Source: Vibrio neptunius
GTDB taxonomy: Bacteria > Pseudomonadota > Gammaproteobacteria > Enterobacterales > Vibrionaceae
Assembly: GCA_019339365.1 (NCBI GenBank)
Contig: CP079859.1
Span: 434,001 to 498,000 of the forward strand
DNA: 64,000 bases
Direction: 5' to 3'
Under the pieces are notes generated by a model. That model saw only the letters and a program-made list of their open reading frames with translations, had not been told where the DNA came from and searched no databases. The translations under genes and the position numbers were made by a program. Below, piece after piece: positions 14,478-25,492 of this stretch (within the stretch, counting starts at the first letter, position 1; the number at the start of each line of letters is the position of its first letter).

Positions 14478-14503
14478 CGGCTTGGTTTCACCAGGCCGTT
14501 TTT
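14478..14503 (+). terminator. Intrinsic terminator after crcB
   Basis: CGGCTTGGTTTCACCAGGCCG forms a stem-loop (one G-T pair) followed by TTTTT. Confidence 0.8.
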
Positions 14504-14517
14504 ATATACTGACTTTA

Positions 14518-14602
14518 CTTGTCGGAGTGCCATAAGGCTGAGACCGTTAATTCGGGATCCGTTGAACCTGATCAGGCTAACACCTGCGAAGGGAACAAGA
14601 GA
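14518..14602 (+). promoter_or_regulatory. TPP riboswitch (THI element) of the thi operon
   Basis: Contains the conserved THI-box parts in order: CGGAGTGCC, GGCTGAGA, GATCCGTTGAACCTGATC, GGCTAACACCTGCG and AAGGGAACAAGAG. It binds thiamine pyrophosphate and lowers expression of thiC and downstream genes. A hairpin CACCAGA...TCTGGGTG (14612-14632) follows without a clear T run, so whether control acts on transcription or translation cannot be told by eye. Confidence 0.96.
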
Positions 14603-14782
14603 CGATACCTACACCAGAATTCTCTCTGGGTGCATCTATCAAATAGTCGAAGTTGTTTCGGTGATCATTAGTTAACACTCTAGTCGCATCACCTGTATTT
14701 TGACTCCTCTTGTCGCATCTATCCGCCAAGCATTTTTATCCAAAATCTTTTTATCTAGAATAACAAAGCAAGGAAAAATGCT

Positions 14783-16721
<1,939 letters not shown>

Positions 16722-16722
<1 letters not shown>

Positions 16723-17993
16723 TGGCAAAGATCCTTATTCCTACAGCGTTAGCTGATGTCAAACCTGAAATTGAGCAATGCTTACAGCTGGCCAAGGAAA
16801 AAGGCTTCGAGATAGAAAACATTGAGCTGGGCGTCAGTCCAGCTCAAACAGTTCAAATATCTCATGGCTCAGAATGGACAAAGCTGTCTACAGATTTAGT
16901 GGAGTCCGGTGTGGTGGGCGATGAACGTACGTACTTTATCGAGTATTGCTCTGGCATCACTATCAAGCCATCTAGGCCCAAAATAGCTTTATCTCACGTT
17001 TACATTAATGTCTTGGATGTAAATCAGGTGCTAGATATTTGGTTAGACACTAGTCGTGATCAAGTATGTGCATTATCGAGTTCAGTCAATCAATCAGAGT
17101 TTGATCGTAAACGTCACTTTGCATGGGTTGTTACCCTCATCAGCTTGGCATTTACACTTGAAGATGCTCTTACACTTGCACGAGCCATGGCGAATGTTTC
17201 ACGTGAAACATGGGCAGAGAACATTGTCGACTTTCCATCCCCTGTTCTCGAAGATTACCGACTAGGAATTAGCGCTGGCTGGATTAAATCAGGTCACCAA
17301 TTGGCATTTCCATCCGTATCTAAATGTGATTTAGGGCTGTACCCAGTTGTTGATAGCATTGGCTGGGTCAAAAAGCTTTTAGAAAGTGGTGTCAAAACGG
17401 TTCAGCTGAGAATTAAAGAACCACTGGCAAATGATTTGGAGCAACAAATTAAAGATGCGGTTGCACTTGGTCGTCGACATGATGCTCAGGTTTTTATCAA
17501 TGATCACTGGCGCCTAGCAATTAAACATCAGGCTTATGGTGTTCATCTGGGTCAAGAGGATATTGAGGAAAGCAACTTAGCTGAATTAGCTAAAGCCAAT
17601 TTGCGTTTAGGGTTATCGACCCACGGTTATTATGAGTTGCTTCGAGTTGCACAGACTAATCCAAGTTATCTCGCTTTGGGTCATATTTTTCCTACCCAGA
17701 CGAAACAAATCGCAACCAACCCTCAAGGGCTAGTGAAACTTGCACTCTATCAAAAGCTGGTTAATACCATGCCTTATATAAATTCGACAGGCGTACCTAC
17801 CGTCGCGATTGGTGGTATTACTCAATCCAATGCGCGTTCAGTTTGGAATTGTGGGGTTACTAGCTTGGCGCTGGTGAGTGCTATCACTAACGCGCCATCA
17901 CTGGAACAGGCGATTGAATTCTTTACTCAGTTAACAACCGATGAGCGGAGAAACATTAGTGTTGATGTTTTGAAAGAGGTTTCTGCATGCTAA
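16722..17993 (+). CDS. thiE: Thiamine phosphate synthase ThiE with an N-terminal extension
   Basis: Joins HMP-pyrophosphate and thiazole phosphate to give thiamine phosphate. The C-terminal ~210 residues are the ThiE barrel: GLYPVVDSIGWV, TVQLRIKE, FINDHWRLAI, GVHLGQED, LGLSTH, LALGHIFPTQTK and VAIGGI. The first ~200 residues are extra; parts (SLAFTLEDALTLARAMANVSRETW) recall the end of HMP kinase ThiD, so this may be a degenerate ThiD-like domain fused to ThiE (inference). A perfect parS site lies inside the coding sequence at 17195-17210. It overlaps both thiC and thiF, so it is translationally coupled. Confidence 0.9.
17195..17210. promoter_or_regulatory. parS centromere site inside thiE
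   Basis: TGTTTCACGTGAAACA is a perfect 16-base palindrome identical to the consensus chromosomal parS bound by ParB. It lies within codons for Ala-Asn-Val-Ser-Arg-Glu-Thr-Trp. An identical copy lies 3.7 kb downstream. Confidence 0.92.
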
Positions 17994-18742
17994 GTGACCA
18001 AGACTTCCTACGTTATCAAAGGCAGATTTCACTGCCGGAAATTGGTGAATATGGGCAGGAAAAGATTACTCAATCGCATGTTTTGATTATTGGCTGTGGC
18101 GGATTAGGCAGTGCAGCGAGTCTGTATTTAGCTGCAGCTGGAGTAGGGCGAATGGTGTTGGTCGATGATGATGATGTTGATTCTAGTAATCTACAACGTC
18201 AAATTGTCTATCGTGAGGACAATCTCGGTAAAGCCAAAACAGAGGCCATACGCCAACAGTTAAACCAGCTTAACTCTGGTGTGCAAATACGCACCATCGG
18301 AAAGCGGCTATCAGCATCTCAATTAGCACTAGAAGTGATGTTAGCGGATGTGGTGTTGGATTGTACTGACAATATTCAAACTCGTCAGTTGGTCAACTTA
18401 GTTTGCTACCAACAAAGTAAGCCGCTTGTTTCCGCTGCCGCTATTGGTTGGCAAGGACAATTTACGGTCTTCGATTATTCATCGAACAAGGAGTCTGGAT
18501 GCTATCGCTGCCTCTACCCCTTTGATGAGCTAAGCAAACCAAGCAAATGCAGTGAAAATGGAATCATGGGTCCTGTCGTCGGCACCTTAGGCAACTATCA
18601 AGCATTAGCGACATTACAGAAATTGGCATTAGGACATTTTGATTTTCCAATTGGCCAATTGCACTTATTCAATGGATTAAAACTTAACTGGCAAGTGATG
18701 ACGATTGCACGCGACCGGCAGTGTACGGTGTGCAGTCAATAA
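17987..18742 (+). CDS. thiF: Sulphur-carrier adenylyltransferase ThiF
   Basis: Adenylates the C-terminal Gly of ThiS so that it can be thiocarboxylated for thiazole synthesis. It has the E1-like ATP-binding motif GCGGLGSAASLYLA near residue 36, the DDDDVDSSNLQRQ segment and zinc-binding Cys pairs (CYRC and, at the C-terminus, CTVC). 251 residues is the usual length. Overlaps the end of thiE by 7 bases. Confidence 0.95.
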   Translation: MLSDQDFLRYQRQISLPEIGEYGQEKITQSHVLIIGCGGLGSAASLYLAAAGVGRMVLVDDDDVDSSNLQRQIVYREDNLGKAKTEAIRQQLNQLNSGVQIRTIGKRLSASQLALEVMLADVVLDCTDNIQTRQLVNLVCYQQSKPLVSAAAIGWQGQFTVFDYSSNKESGCYRCLYPFDELSKPSKCSENGIMGPVVGTLGNYQALATLQKLALGHFDFPIGQLHLFNGLKLNWQVMTIARDRQCTVCSQ

Positions 18743-18773
18743 CAACCAAATGACATAATCAAGAAGTGAAGCA

Positions 18774-18983
18774 ATGAGTGAGATACACATAATCATCAAC
18801 GAACAGTCTCAGCGTGTCAGCGCAGGCGCGAGCCTAGAAAACATCATTCAGCAGTTCTCACTGCCTGAAGTGGGATGCGTGTTTGCTATTAACAATACCG
18901 TTGTGCCACGTAGTGATTGGCCAACCACTTGCCTAAATGAAGGCGATGCGATTTCACTTTTTCAAGCCATTGCTGGAGGGTAA
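18774..18983 (+). CDS. thiS: Sulphur carrier protein ThiS
   Basis: Ubiquitin-like sulphur carrier; the C-terminal Gly-Gly (FQAIAGG) is adenylated by ThiF and then carries the sulphur for the thiazole ring. 69 residues, intact. Sits between thiF and thiG in the thi operon. Confidence 0.94.
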   Translation: MSEIHIIINEQSQRVSAGASLENIIQQFSLPEVGCVFAINNTVVPRSDWPTTCLNEGDAISLFQAIAGG

Positions 18984-18988
18984 CAACG

Positions 18989-19756
18989 ATGCTTAAGATT
19001 GCAGATAGAGAATTCAAGTCACGACTGTTTACGGGCACTGGAAAGTTTGCCAACAAATTTTTAATGGAACAGGCGATTAAGGTGTCGGGCTCACAATTGG
19101 CCACCATGGCTTTGAAGCGTGTTGATATACACGATCAACAAGATGATATTCTTCAGCCTTTAACTGAAGCAGGAGTGCATTTATTGCCTAACACTTCGGG
19201 AGCAAAAAATGCCAAAGATGCGGTATTTGCCGCACACTTAGCAAGAGAGGCTCTGGGAACAAATTGGCTCAAACTCGAGATTCATCCAGATCCTAAGTAT
19301 CTAATGCCTGATCCGATAGAAACGCTATCTGCAGCGGAGCAACTGGTCAAAGATGGGTTTACGGTACTGCCTTACTGTCATGCTGATCCTGTTTTATGTA
19401 AGCGATTGGAAGAGGTAGGGTGTGCAGCAGTGATGCCTTTAGGAGCTCCAATTGGCTCAAATAAGGGCATAGCATCGCACGATTTTCTTGAGATCATTAT
19501 TGACCAAGCTAACGTTCCTGTTGTTGTCGATGCTGGTATTGGCGCACCTTCCCATGCAGCGCGCGCGATGGAAATGGGTGCTGACGCCGTATTGGTCAAT
19601 ACTGCGATTGCTGCCGCAGCCGACCCGGTTACGATGTCGATTGCATTTAAAATGGCCGTTGAATCTGGGCGAATGGCGTATGAAGCCGGTTTAGCGGGCC
19701 AGGTCTCTCATGCGGTGGCATCAAGTCCGTTGACGTCTTTTCTCGATGAACTGTAG
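18989..19756 (+). CDS. thiG: Thiazole synthase ThiG
   Basis: Forms the thiazole phosphate ring from deoxyxylulose phosphate, dehydroglycine and ThiS-thiocarboxylate. It is a TIM barrel of 255 residues; recognisable segments are [43 protein letters not shown] and [29 protein letters not shown]. Starts 5 bases after thiS. Confidence 0.96.
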   Translation: MLKIADREFKSRLFTGTGKFANKFLMEQAIKVSGSQLATMALKRVDIHDQQDDILQPLTEAGVHLLPNTSGAKNAKDAVFAAHLAREALGTNWLKLEIHPDPKYLMPDPIETLSAAEQLVKDGFTVLPYCHADPVLCKRLEEVGCAAVMPLGAPIGSNKGIASHDFLEIIIDQANVPVVVDAGIGAPSHAARAMEMGADAVLVNTAIAAAADPVTMSIAFKMAVESGRMAYEAGLAGQVSHAVASSPLTSFLDEL

Positions 19757-19774
19757 TTAAAGTAGGTATTGAGA

Positions 19775-20887
19775 ATGACTTTTGTTGAACAATTCAAAAA
19801 GCTGAGTTGGGATGACATTTCGATGTCAATTTATGCCAAGACAGCTAAGGATGTTGAGCGAGCGCTAGCGAAACCCAAACGAGATCTGGAAGATTTCAAG
19901 GCGCTACTATCACCAGCAGCTGAACCCTACTTGGAGCAAATGGCACAGCTGTCTTACGTATTAACTAGAAAGCGATTTGGTAATACGCTGTCATTGTACA
20001 TTCCCCTATACTTATCGAATTTGTGCGCTAATGCTTGTACCTATTGTGGCTTTTCAATGGAGAATCGTATTAAACGGCGAACATTGAATAAGGATGAAAT
20101 CCAAGCCGAGGTGGAAGCCATTAAACGCATGAAGTTTGATAGCGTTCTCCTAGTCACTGGTGAGCATGAAACTAAAGTCGGGATGAATTATTTCCGTGAG
20201 ATGTTGCCCGTCATAAAAGAGAAATTTAATTATTTAGCGATGGAAGTGCAGCCGCTTGAACAAGATCAGTACGCAGAACTCAAAACATTAGGTCTCGATG
20301 CTGTCATGGTGTATCAGGAAACTTATCACCCTTCGACGTATGCGGAACATCATTTGCGTGGCAACAAAACGGATTTTGAATATCGCTTGGAAACTCCGGA
20401 TCGGTTAGCAAAAGCAGGTATTGATAAGATAGGAATTGGTGCATTAATTGGGCTAGAAGAATGGCGAACTGACTGCTTTTATGTAGCTGCGCATCTCGAT
20501 TATCTTGAACGCACCTATTGGCAAACTCGATACTCGATCTCTTTCCCGCGTTTAAGGCCTTGCGAGGGTGCGCTTCAACCTAAGTCAGTGATGACAGACA
20601 AACAACTAGTACAGCTTATTTGTGCATTCCGCTTACTGAATCCTGAAGTTGAACTGTCATTGTCTACTCGCGAGTCACCGGAATTTAGAGACAATGTTTT
20701 GCCGCTTGGTGTTACGTCAATGTCCGCCGCATCGAAGACTCAACCCGGTGGCTATGCGAATGGAGAAGCAGAATTAGAACAGTTTGAGATAAGTGATGAA
20801 AGAAGCGCTGGTTCAGTAGAGGCGATGATTAGAGCGAAAGGGTTTGACCCTGTTTGGAAAGACTGGCACTCAGTTTACTCTGGGTGA
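19775..20887 (+). CDS. thiH: 2-iminoacetate synthase ThiH
   Basis: Radical-SAM tyrosine lyase that makes dehydroglycine for ThiG. The cluster motif is CANACTYC (CxxxCxxC) near residue 85, and the protein has 370 residues. I chose ATG 19775 (MTFVEQFKKLSWDD) over an in-frame TTG two codons earlier. Last gene of thiCEFSGH; a terminator hairpin follows. Confidence 0.95.
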   Translation: MTFVEQFKKLSWDDISMSIYAKTAKDVERALAKPKRDLEDFKALLSPAAEPYLEQMAQLSYVLTRKRFGNTLSLYIPLYLSNLCANACTYCGFSMENRIKRRTLNKDEIQAEVEAIKRMKFDSVLLVTGEHETKVGMNYFREMLPVIKEKFNYLAMEVQPLEQDQYAELKTLGLDAVMVYQETYHPSTYAEHHLRGNKTDFEYRLETPDRLAKAGIDKIGIGALIGLEEWRTDCFYVAAHLDYLERTYWQTRYSISFPRLRPCEGALQPKSVMTDKQLVQLICAFRLLNPEVELSLSTRESPEFRDNVLPLGVTSMSAASKTQPGGYANGEAELEQFEISDERSAGSVEAMIRAKGFDPVWKDWHSVYSG

Positions 20888-20903
20888 ATCGTAAAGGCTG
20901 TTA

Positions 20904-20919
20904 TGTTTCACGTGAAACA
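20904..20919. promoter_or_regulatory. parS centromere site after thiH
   Basis: TGTTTCACGTGAAACA, a perfect consensus parS palindrome, lies in the short gap between thiH and the convergent M24 peptidase gene. It is the second perfect copy in this window and the only intergenic one. Confidence 0.92.
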
Positions 20920-20927
20920 TCAATAGA

Positions 20928-20953
20928 AGCTCTCCAATGGAGAGCTTTTTATT
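20928..20953. terminator. Intrinsic terminator between thiH and the M24 peptidase gene
   Basis: AAGCTCTCCAATGGAGAGCTT hairpin followed by TTTAT. Located between convergent genes; it fits the plus strand best. Confidence 0.8.
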
Positions 20954-20967
20954 TCCTGAAATAGCGA

Positions 20968-22758
20968 TCAGCTATGTGCTATTGGTTGAGTTGCTTTTTC
21001 CAACCAAGTTTTAACATCACCTTGTACTAATGGGCTGAGATCGTTCCAAACTTTTTGGTGATACTCATTTACCCAATTCAACTCTGGCTTAGTCAACATG
21101 TCGACATTGATGTTTCTAGTATCAATCGGACAACGAGTCAGGGACTCGAAACAAAGGACTGGGAAATCGCCGTTAGTTTTTGTTTCTACGACCAGTTCAA
21201 GGTTTTCGATACGAATACCAAAAGCATCAGCGCGGTAATAGCCCGGCTCGTTTGAAAGCACCATGCCTTCGACTAAAGGAACATCAATCTGTCGCTTCGA
21301 TATACTGGCAGGGCCTTCATGGACATTGAGGAAGTGGCCCACACCATGGCCTGTGCCATGGTCATAATCAAACCCCTCAGCCCACAAATGTTGGCGTGCT
21401 AATGTGTCAATCTGATAACCACGTGTGCCTTTCGGGAAGCGTGCACGAGCAACACCAATATGGCCTTTCAGTGCTAGTGTGAATTGCTTAATCATTTCGT
21501 CACTTGGTTGACCAATAGCGATTGTACGGGTGATGTCTGTAGTGCCATCGAGGTACTGACCGCCAGAGTCGACCAAGTAAAGTGTATTGAGTTCTAGCTT
21601 ACCAGGTTCAGGCTGATTCTCATGATTGTAGTGACACATGGCTGCGTTTCCGCCAGCTGCGGAAATCGTATCAAAGCTAAGATCCATCAAGGTTGGATCT
21701 TGTCTACGGAATGATTCCAGCTTGTCTGACAAAGTAGCTTCATCATGCAGTCTTTCATTTGCTACTTCATCATCTAGCCAACACAAAAACTGACTCATCG
21801 CAACGCCATCACGAATATGACACGCTTTCATACCAGCAATTTCAACAGCGTTTTTCGCTGCTTTTGGCATAAGACAAGGATCGGCAGCACTTACAACGTT
21901 AGCACCACTATTCTGAAGTACCAATTTAAACCATGCGTTGCTTGTTGCTGGATCGACTAAGACACTTTTTCCTGACAAAGCTTCGAGGCGCGTTTGTAGG
22001 GCTTCTGGGTGATGCACACTTACGCCTTCACCTACGTGTTGAGCGAAACCTTCAGGTAAGCGAGTAGGGTCTAGGAAATATTCCAAAGTTGAATCGGCAT
22101 GGAGAATGACATGTGATAACAAAACAGGAAGACGAGATACATCTAAACCGCGCACGTTGAGCAGCCAGCAGACGGAATCCAAAGCGGTTATTACCGCGCT
22201 ATCGGCGCCTGCCTGAGCGACGAGCTGGGCAATCTCTTTTCGCTTAGACTCACATGATTGCCCCACGGCTTCTGTCGCCATCAGACGTACGTCTGAAACG
22301 ACGGGAGCAGGGCGGTCATGCCAAAGTTCGTCGATAGGGTTACTAGCAAGTACTTTTAGTTCCAGTGAACCTGCAAGCTTTGATTGTGCCATCGTTAGCC
22401 AAGCGGAATTGTGCATTCTTGGGTCTATCGCGACCGTTTGGCCTTGAGAAAGTTGGTCTTTCACCCAGTTCAAAGCTGGCTCTTCGATCAAGTGACGGTA
22501 TTCAAATAGATCGGCTGGTACTTCTTTGGTCACCTGAACGGTGTAGCGGCCATCGACAAACATTGCTGCTTTGTCTTGTGTAATTACTGCAGCACCCGCA
22601 GAACCAGTAAAGCCCGTCAACCAGTGCAAGCGTTCGTTATGAGCGGGCACATATTCGCCTAGGTACTCATCTTCATGTGGGATGAGCAACGCATCTATAT
22701 TGTGCTGAACCAGCCATTCACGAATGGCCGCCAAACGTTGTTCAGTAGTGGTAAGCAT
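20968..22758 (-). CDS. M24B family aminopeptidase P (Xaa-Pro aminopeptidase, long form)
   Basis: Cytoplasmic metallopeptidase that removes N-terminal residues preceding proline. 596 residues match the three-domain long form of the family: two creatinase-like N-terminal domains and a C-terminal pita-bread domain. Metal-binding residues are visible in VDSGGQYLDGTTDITRT, GTGHGVGHFLNVHEG, NEPGYY and IRIENLELV. It is convergent with the thi operon and stands alone. The subfamily is secure; the exact substrate is not. Confidence 0.9.
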   Translation of the reverse strand: MLTTTEQRLAAIREWLVQHNIDALLIPHEDEYLGEYVPAHNERLHWLTGFTGSAGAAVITQDKAAMFVDGRYTVQVTKEVPADLFEYRHLIEEPALNWVKDQLSQGQTVAIDPRMHNSAWLTMAQSKLAGSLELKVLASNPIDELWHDRPAPVVSDVRLMATEAVGQSCESKRKEIAQLVAQAGADSAVITALDSVCWLLNVRGLDVSRLPVLLSHVILHADSTLEYFLDPTRLPEGFAQHVGEGVSVHHPEALQTRLEALSGKSVLVDPATSNAWFKLVLQNSGANVVSAADPCLMPKAAKNAVEIAGMKACHIRDGVAMSQFLCWLDDEVANERLHDEATLSDKLESFRRQDPTLMDLSFDTISAAGGNAAMCHYNHENQPEPGKLELNTLYLVDSGGQYLDGTTDITRTIAIGQPSDEMIKQFTLALKGHIGVARARFPKGTRGYQIDTLARQHLWAEGFDYDHGTGHGVGHFLNVHEGPASISKRQIDVPLVEGMVLSNEPGYYRADAFGIRIENLELVVETKTNGDFPVLCFESLTRCPIDTRNINVDMLTKPELNWVNEYHQKVWNDLSPLVQGDVKTWLEKATQPIAHS

Positions 22759-22847
22759 CTATTAATCCTTTATCATTTATTCACGCGTCCTTTCAAAAAA
22801 GCGGACGATGTGGCAATAAGCTACTCCTTTTACCGTCAGCCTGCAAA

Positions 22848-23789
22848 TCATCTCAATGCAGTGGTTTTATCTGTAATTATTCGACGTAACCAAGACAACG
22901 CAGGATCATTTTCTCTGTCTCGATGCCAGAACAAGGTGTAGGCCATCGGAGGGAATTCCAGTGGTAGAGGCAATACGGTGAGGCCTAGTTGCTTAGACGA
23001 TAACTTCACGAAGTGACTAGGTGCTGTGAAGATGAAATCGGTATAGGAACAGAGGCTGGCTGCGCTATTAAAGTCTGGCACCGTGATGGCGATATCGCGC
23101 TCTTTACCTATGTCTGCGAGTCTGTAATCCAATAACCAGCGATCATTACCATCACAGCGAACTTGAACGTGCCTTTGTTCAAGATAAGTATCGAGATTCC
23201 AGCTACCTGAGAGAATCGGGTGGTTGTGGCGCAACAGACACATCTGATTGTCTCGATAGATTTCTTGCTCACAAATATCGTTGGGCGGCAACATGGTCAG
23301 CTTAGCATCATTGATATCGATGTCTTTTCCTGTGATACCAAGATCAATTTCGCCACGTTGAATCTGCTTAAAGGTTTGGTCTGCCCAAGAATGTGTGCTG
23401 ATAGTGACGCCTGGTGCCCGCTTAAAAATCTCAGGTAAGAAATGGGGTAGGATTAACGGATACACACTTTCTACAGCGGCAATTTGGAACTTGTGATCAC
23501 TCGAGTCTGGTGCGAACTGTTCTGGTTGAGTGATTTGTTCCAAATGGTTAATCAGGCTATCCAGTTTGGGCTTGAGGAACAGTGTTTTTGGTGTCGGCTT
23601 TAATCCATGAGCGTGGCGAACAAAAAGCGGATCTTCAAACTGTAGGCGTAATTTGGCGAGGTTTTTACTGACCGCCGATTGGCTTAAGCACAAACGGTGG
23701 GCGGCTCGAGTGACATTAAGTTCTTCAGCAAGTACTTTGAGGCAGACTAAAAGGTTGAGGTCGAGACGGGCGAGTTTTTCTATATGCAC
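22848..23789 (-). CDS. LysR-family transcriptional regulator
   Basis: A 313-residue regulator with an N-terminal helix-turn-helix (LNVTRAAHRLCLSQSAVSKNLAKLR, residues ~25-50) and a periplasmic-binding-like effector domain. It starts at GTG 23789 with AAGGAA upstream. It is divergent from the Bcr/CflA-type pump at 23899, with about 110 bases between them, so it probably regulates that pump (inference). The ligand cannot be read from the sequence. Confidence 0.9.
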   Translation of the reverse strand: MHIEKLARLDLNLLVCLKVLAEELNVTRAAHRLCLSQSAVSKNLAKLRLQFEDPLFVRHAHGLKPTPKTLFLKPKLDSLINHLEQITQPEQFAPDSSDHKFQIAAVESVYPLILPHFLPEIFKRAPGVTISTHSWADQTFKQIQRGEIDLGITGKDIDINDAKLTMLPPNDICEQEIYRDNQMCLLRHNHPILSGSWNLDTYLEQRHVQVRCDGNDRWLLDYRLADIGKERDIAITVPDFNSAASLCSYTDFIFTAPSHFVKLSSKQLGLTVLPLPLEFPPMAYTLFWHRDRENDPALSWLRRIITDKTTALR

Positions 23790-23898
23790 GTGAAATTCCT
23801 TAAGGGAATATCTTTAATGATAAAGCGTCATTGGATGTCATATCTAGACTAGCTTACACTGCAAACAATTTCATCAATTCTATGCGGGAGTCTTCTTC

Positions 23899-25092
23899 GT
23901 GCAAACTGCTTCTCAACAAAATCACGGTAAAATGCAAATGGTGTTGCTCACCTTGTTGGTGCTATTCAGCCCCTTGGCAATTGATATCTATCTGCCTGCT
24001 TTACCTCAGATTTCTCAGGCGTTTCACGTGGAACACGCACTTGCGCAAGATACGATTACATGGTTTTTGTTCGCTATGGGTGTTGGTCAATTATTTGCTG
24101 GCCCACTAGCTGACAAGATAGGACGTCGAACTGTTGCATTGGGTGGTATTAGTATCTACGCATTGAGTGCCTTATTGGCGTGGGGGGCTCAAAATATTGA
24201 ATGGATGCTAGCTGCTAGGCTGCTGCAAGGCTTAGGTGCGTGTGCGACATCGGTGGCAGCTTTTGCAACAGTTCGCGATATTTTTGGACCACAAAAAAGT
24301 GGCAAGATGATCAGTTACTTGAATGGCGCTATTTGTTTTATTCCGGCATTAGCTCCAATTCTTGGCAGTTGGCTTACTCAACAGTTTGGTTGGCGCTCTA
24401 ACTTCTCGTTCATGGCTGGCTTTGCCATACTCGCGTTTATTGTGATGTGTATGGGTATGAAAGAGACCAATCCTGCACCGAGCAAAGAGCCCGTATTTCG
24501 TCTCAGCCGCTATCTAGCGGTCGTTAAAACACCTTCATTCTTATTCCACGCATCACTCTGTATGTTGGCGATGTCTGTCATTCTAGCTTATGTTACCTCG
24601 GCACCTGTTGTTCTTATGGAAAAACAGGGGCTTACCATGAATGAATTTACCATGTGGTTTGGTATCAATGCGGTGATCAATATCGTCACTTGCATGACGG
24701 CACCTAAGTTTATGGAAAAACATGGAACACATAAAACATTGGTCGTGGGCATCATGACGCTTGGTTTCGGTGGCATCGCAATGCTGGCCCTAGCTGAGAT
24801 ACAGACAGCCTTAGCGTTTATGTTACCAATCTTCTTGTCTTCGATTGGATTTGCTTTGGTTTTGGGTGCTGCAGCAGGTAAAGCCTTGGCGCCATTTGGC
24901 GACAAGGCTGGAACTGCAGCCGCTTTATTGGGCTTGTTCCAGATGAGTGGTTCTGGATTAGTGGTTGGGACAGTACAGCGACTGGGAATGGAGCCTCAAG
25001 TCATGATTGCTGTGCAGATGTTGATTATTGTTCCAGGTATTTTTGTACTGATGAGTAAAGCGGGTAAAAAATGGCATACAGCAATGGCGTAA
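23899..25092 (+). CDS. Bcr/CflA-family MFS drug efflux transporter
   Basis: Inner-membrane proton-coupled exporter of the 12-helix drug:H+ antiporter group. It has 397 residues; the start of helix 1 (SPLAIDIYLPALPQI) carries the Asp of the Bcr/CflA group, and the MFS signature DKIGRRTVALGG follows helix 2. The GTG at 23899 is used, with GGGAG eight bases upstream. It is divergent from a LysR regulator. A two-mismatch parS-like palindrome lies in its first third at 24020-24035. Confidence 0.9.
   Translation: MQTASQQNHGKMQMVLLTLLVLFSPLAIDIYLPALPQISQAFHVEHALAQDTITWFLFAMGVGQLFAGPLADKIGRRTVALGGISIYALSALLAWGAQNIEWMLAARLLQGLGACATSVAAFATVRDIFGPQKSGKMISYLNGAICFIPALAPILGSWLTQQFGWRSNFSFMAGFAILAFIVMCMGMKETNPAPSKEPVFRLSRYLAVVKTPSFLFHASLCMLAMSVILAYVTSAPVVLMEKQGLTMNEFTMWFGINAVINIVTCMTAPKFMEKHGTHKTLVVGIMTLGFGGIAMLALAEIQTALAFMLPIFLSSIGFALVLGAAAGKALAPFGDKAGTAAALLGLFQMSGSGLVVGTVQRLGMEPQVMIAVQMLIIVPGIFVLMSKAGKKWHTAMA
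24020..24035. promoter_or_regulatory. Degenerate parS-like site
   Basis: CGTTTCACGTGGAACA differs from the parS consensus at two positions. It lies 3.1 kb after the second perfect site. A third, weaker ParB site is possible, but a match this close could also be chance in codons for Ala-Phe-His-Val-Glu-His. Confidence 0.5.
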
Positions 25093-25177
25093 GTTTGGCC
25101 TAATTGCTTTGAACAACTAAAAAAACATTGTATATTTGAGCTTCACTTCTAATAACTATTTTGGATACTAAACCTCG

Positions 25178-25462
25178 ATGTCGATGACAACTTATGAAAT
25201 GGCTCGTGTACTTGAACAACTGGAAGATGCTCCTGAAAAAGTGATGTTTGGGAAACTGTTAAACGAGCTAGGCAATCAAAGTGGCGAGCGTATTCGCAGT
25301 GCGGCGAAGCAAGTTCCACTTCATATGTTGCGTGATATTGTATATCAGTTTCAGCAAGTGGTTGATGACCGAAAAGAGGAAGAGATTGCTTCAATTGCAA
25401 AAAATATCGCAGAGCAAGGTATTTCGGCAGAAGAACTGAAGAAATATTTCGAATCCAAATAA
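25178..25462 (+). CDS. Small conserved-looking helical protein, H-NS-dimerisation-like C-terminal half
   Basis: 94 residues, strongly charged and helical. I do not recognise the family with certainty. The second half (VVDDRKEEEIASIAKNIAEQ then GISAEEL) resembles the H-NS coiled-coil and linker region (VVNERREEE ... ADGIDPNEL), but no H-NS C-terminal DNA-binding domain is present. A second in-frame ATG lies two codons later, and no strong ribosome site is visible before either. It lies between the MFS pump and asnC and ends in a shared terminator hairpin. Confidence 0.75.
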   Translation: MSMTTYEMARVLEQLEDAPEKVMFGKLLNELGNQSGERIRSAAKQVPLHMLRDIVYQFQQVVDDRKEEEIASIAKNIAEQGISAEELKKYFESK

Positions 25463-25463
25463 C

Positions 25464-25491
25464 AAAAGGCTCGCATTATGCGGGCCTTTTG
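25464..25491. terminator. Bidirectional terminator between the small helical protein and asnC
   Basis: AAAAGGCTCGCATTATGCGGGCCTTTT is a hairpin with an A run on one side and a T run on the other, suiting both convergent genes. Confidence 0.82.
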
Positions 25492-25492
25492 T

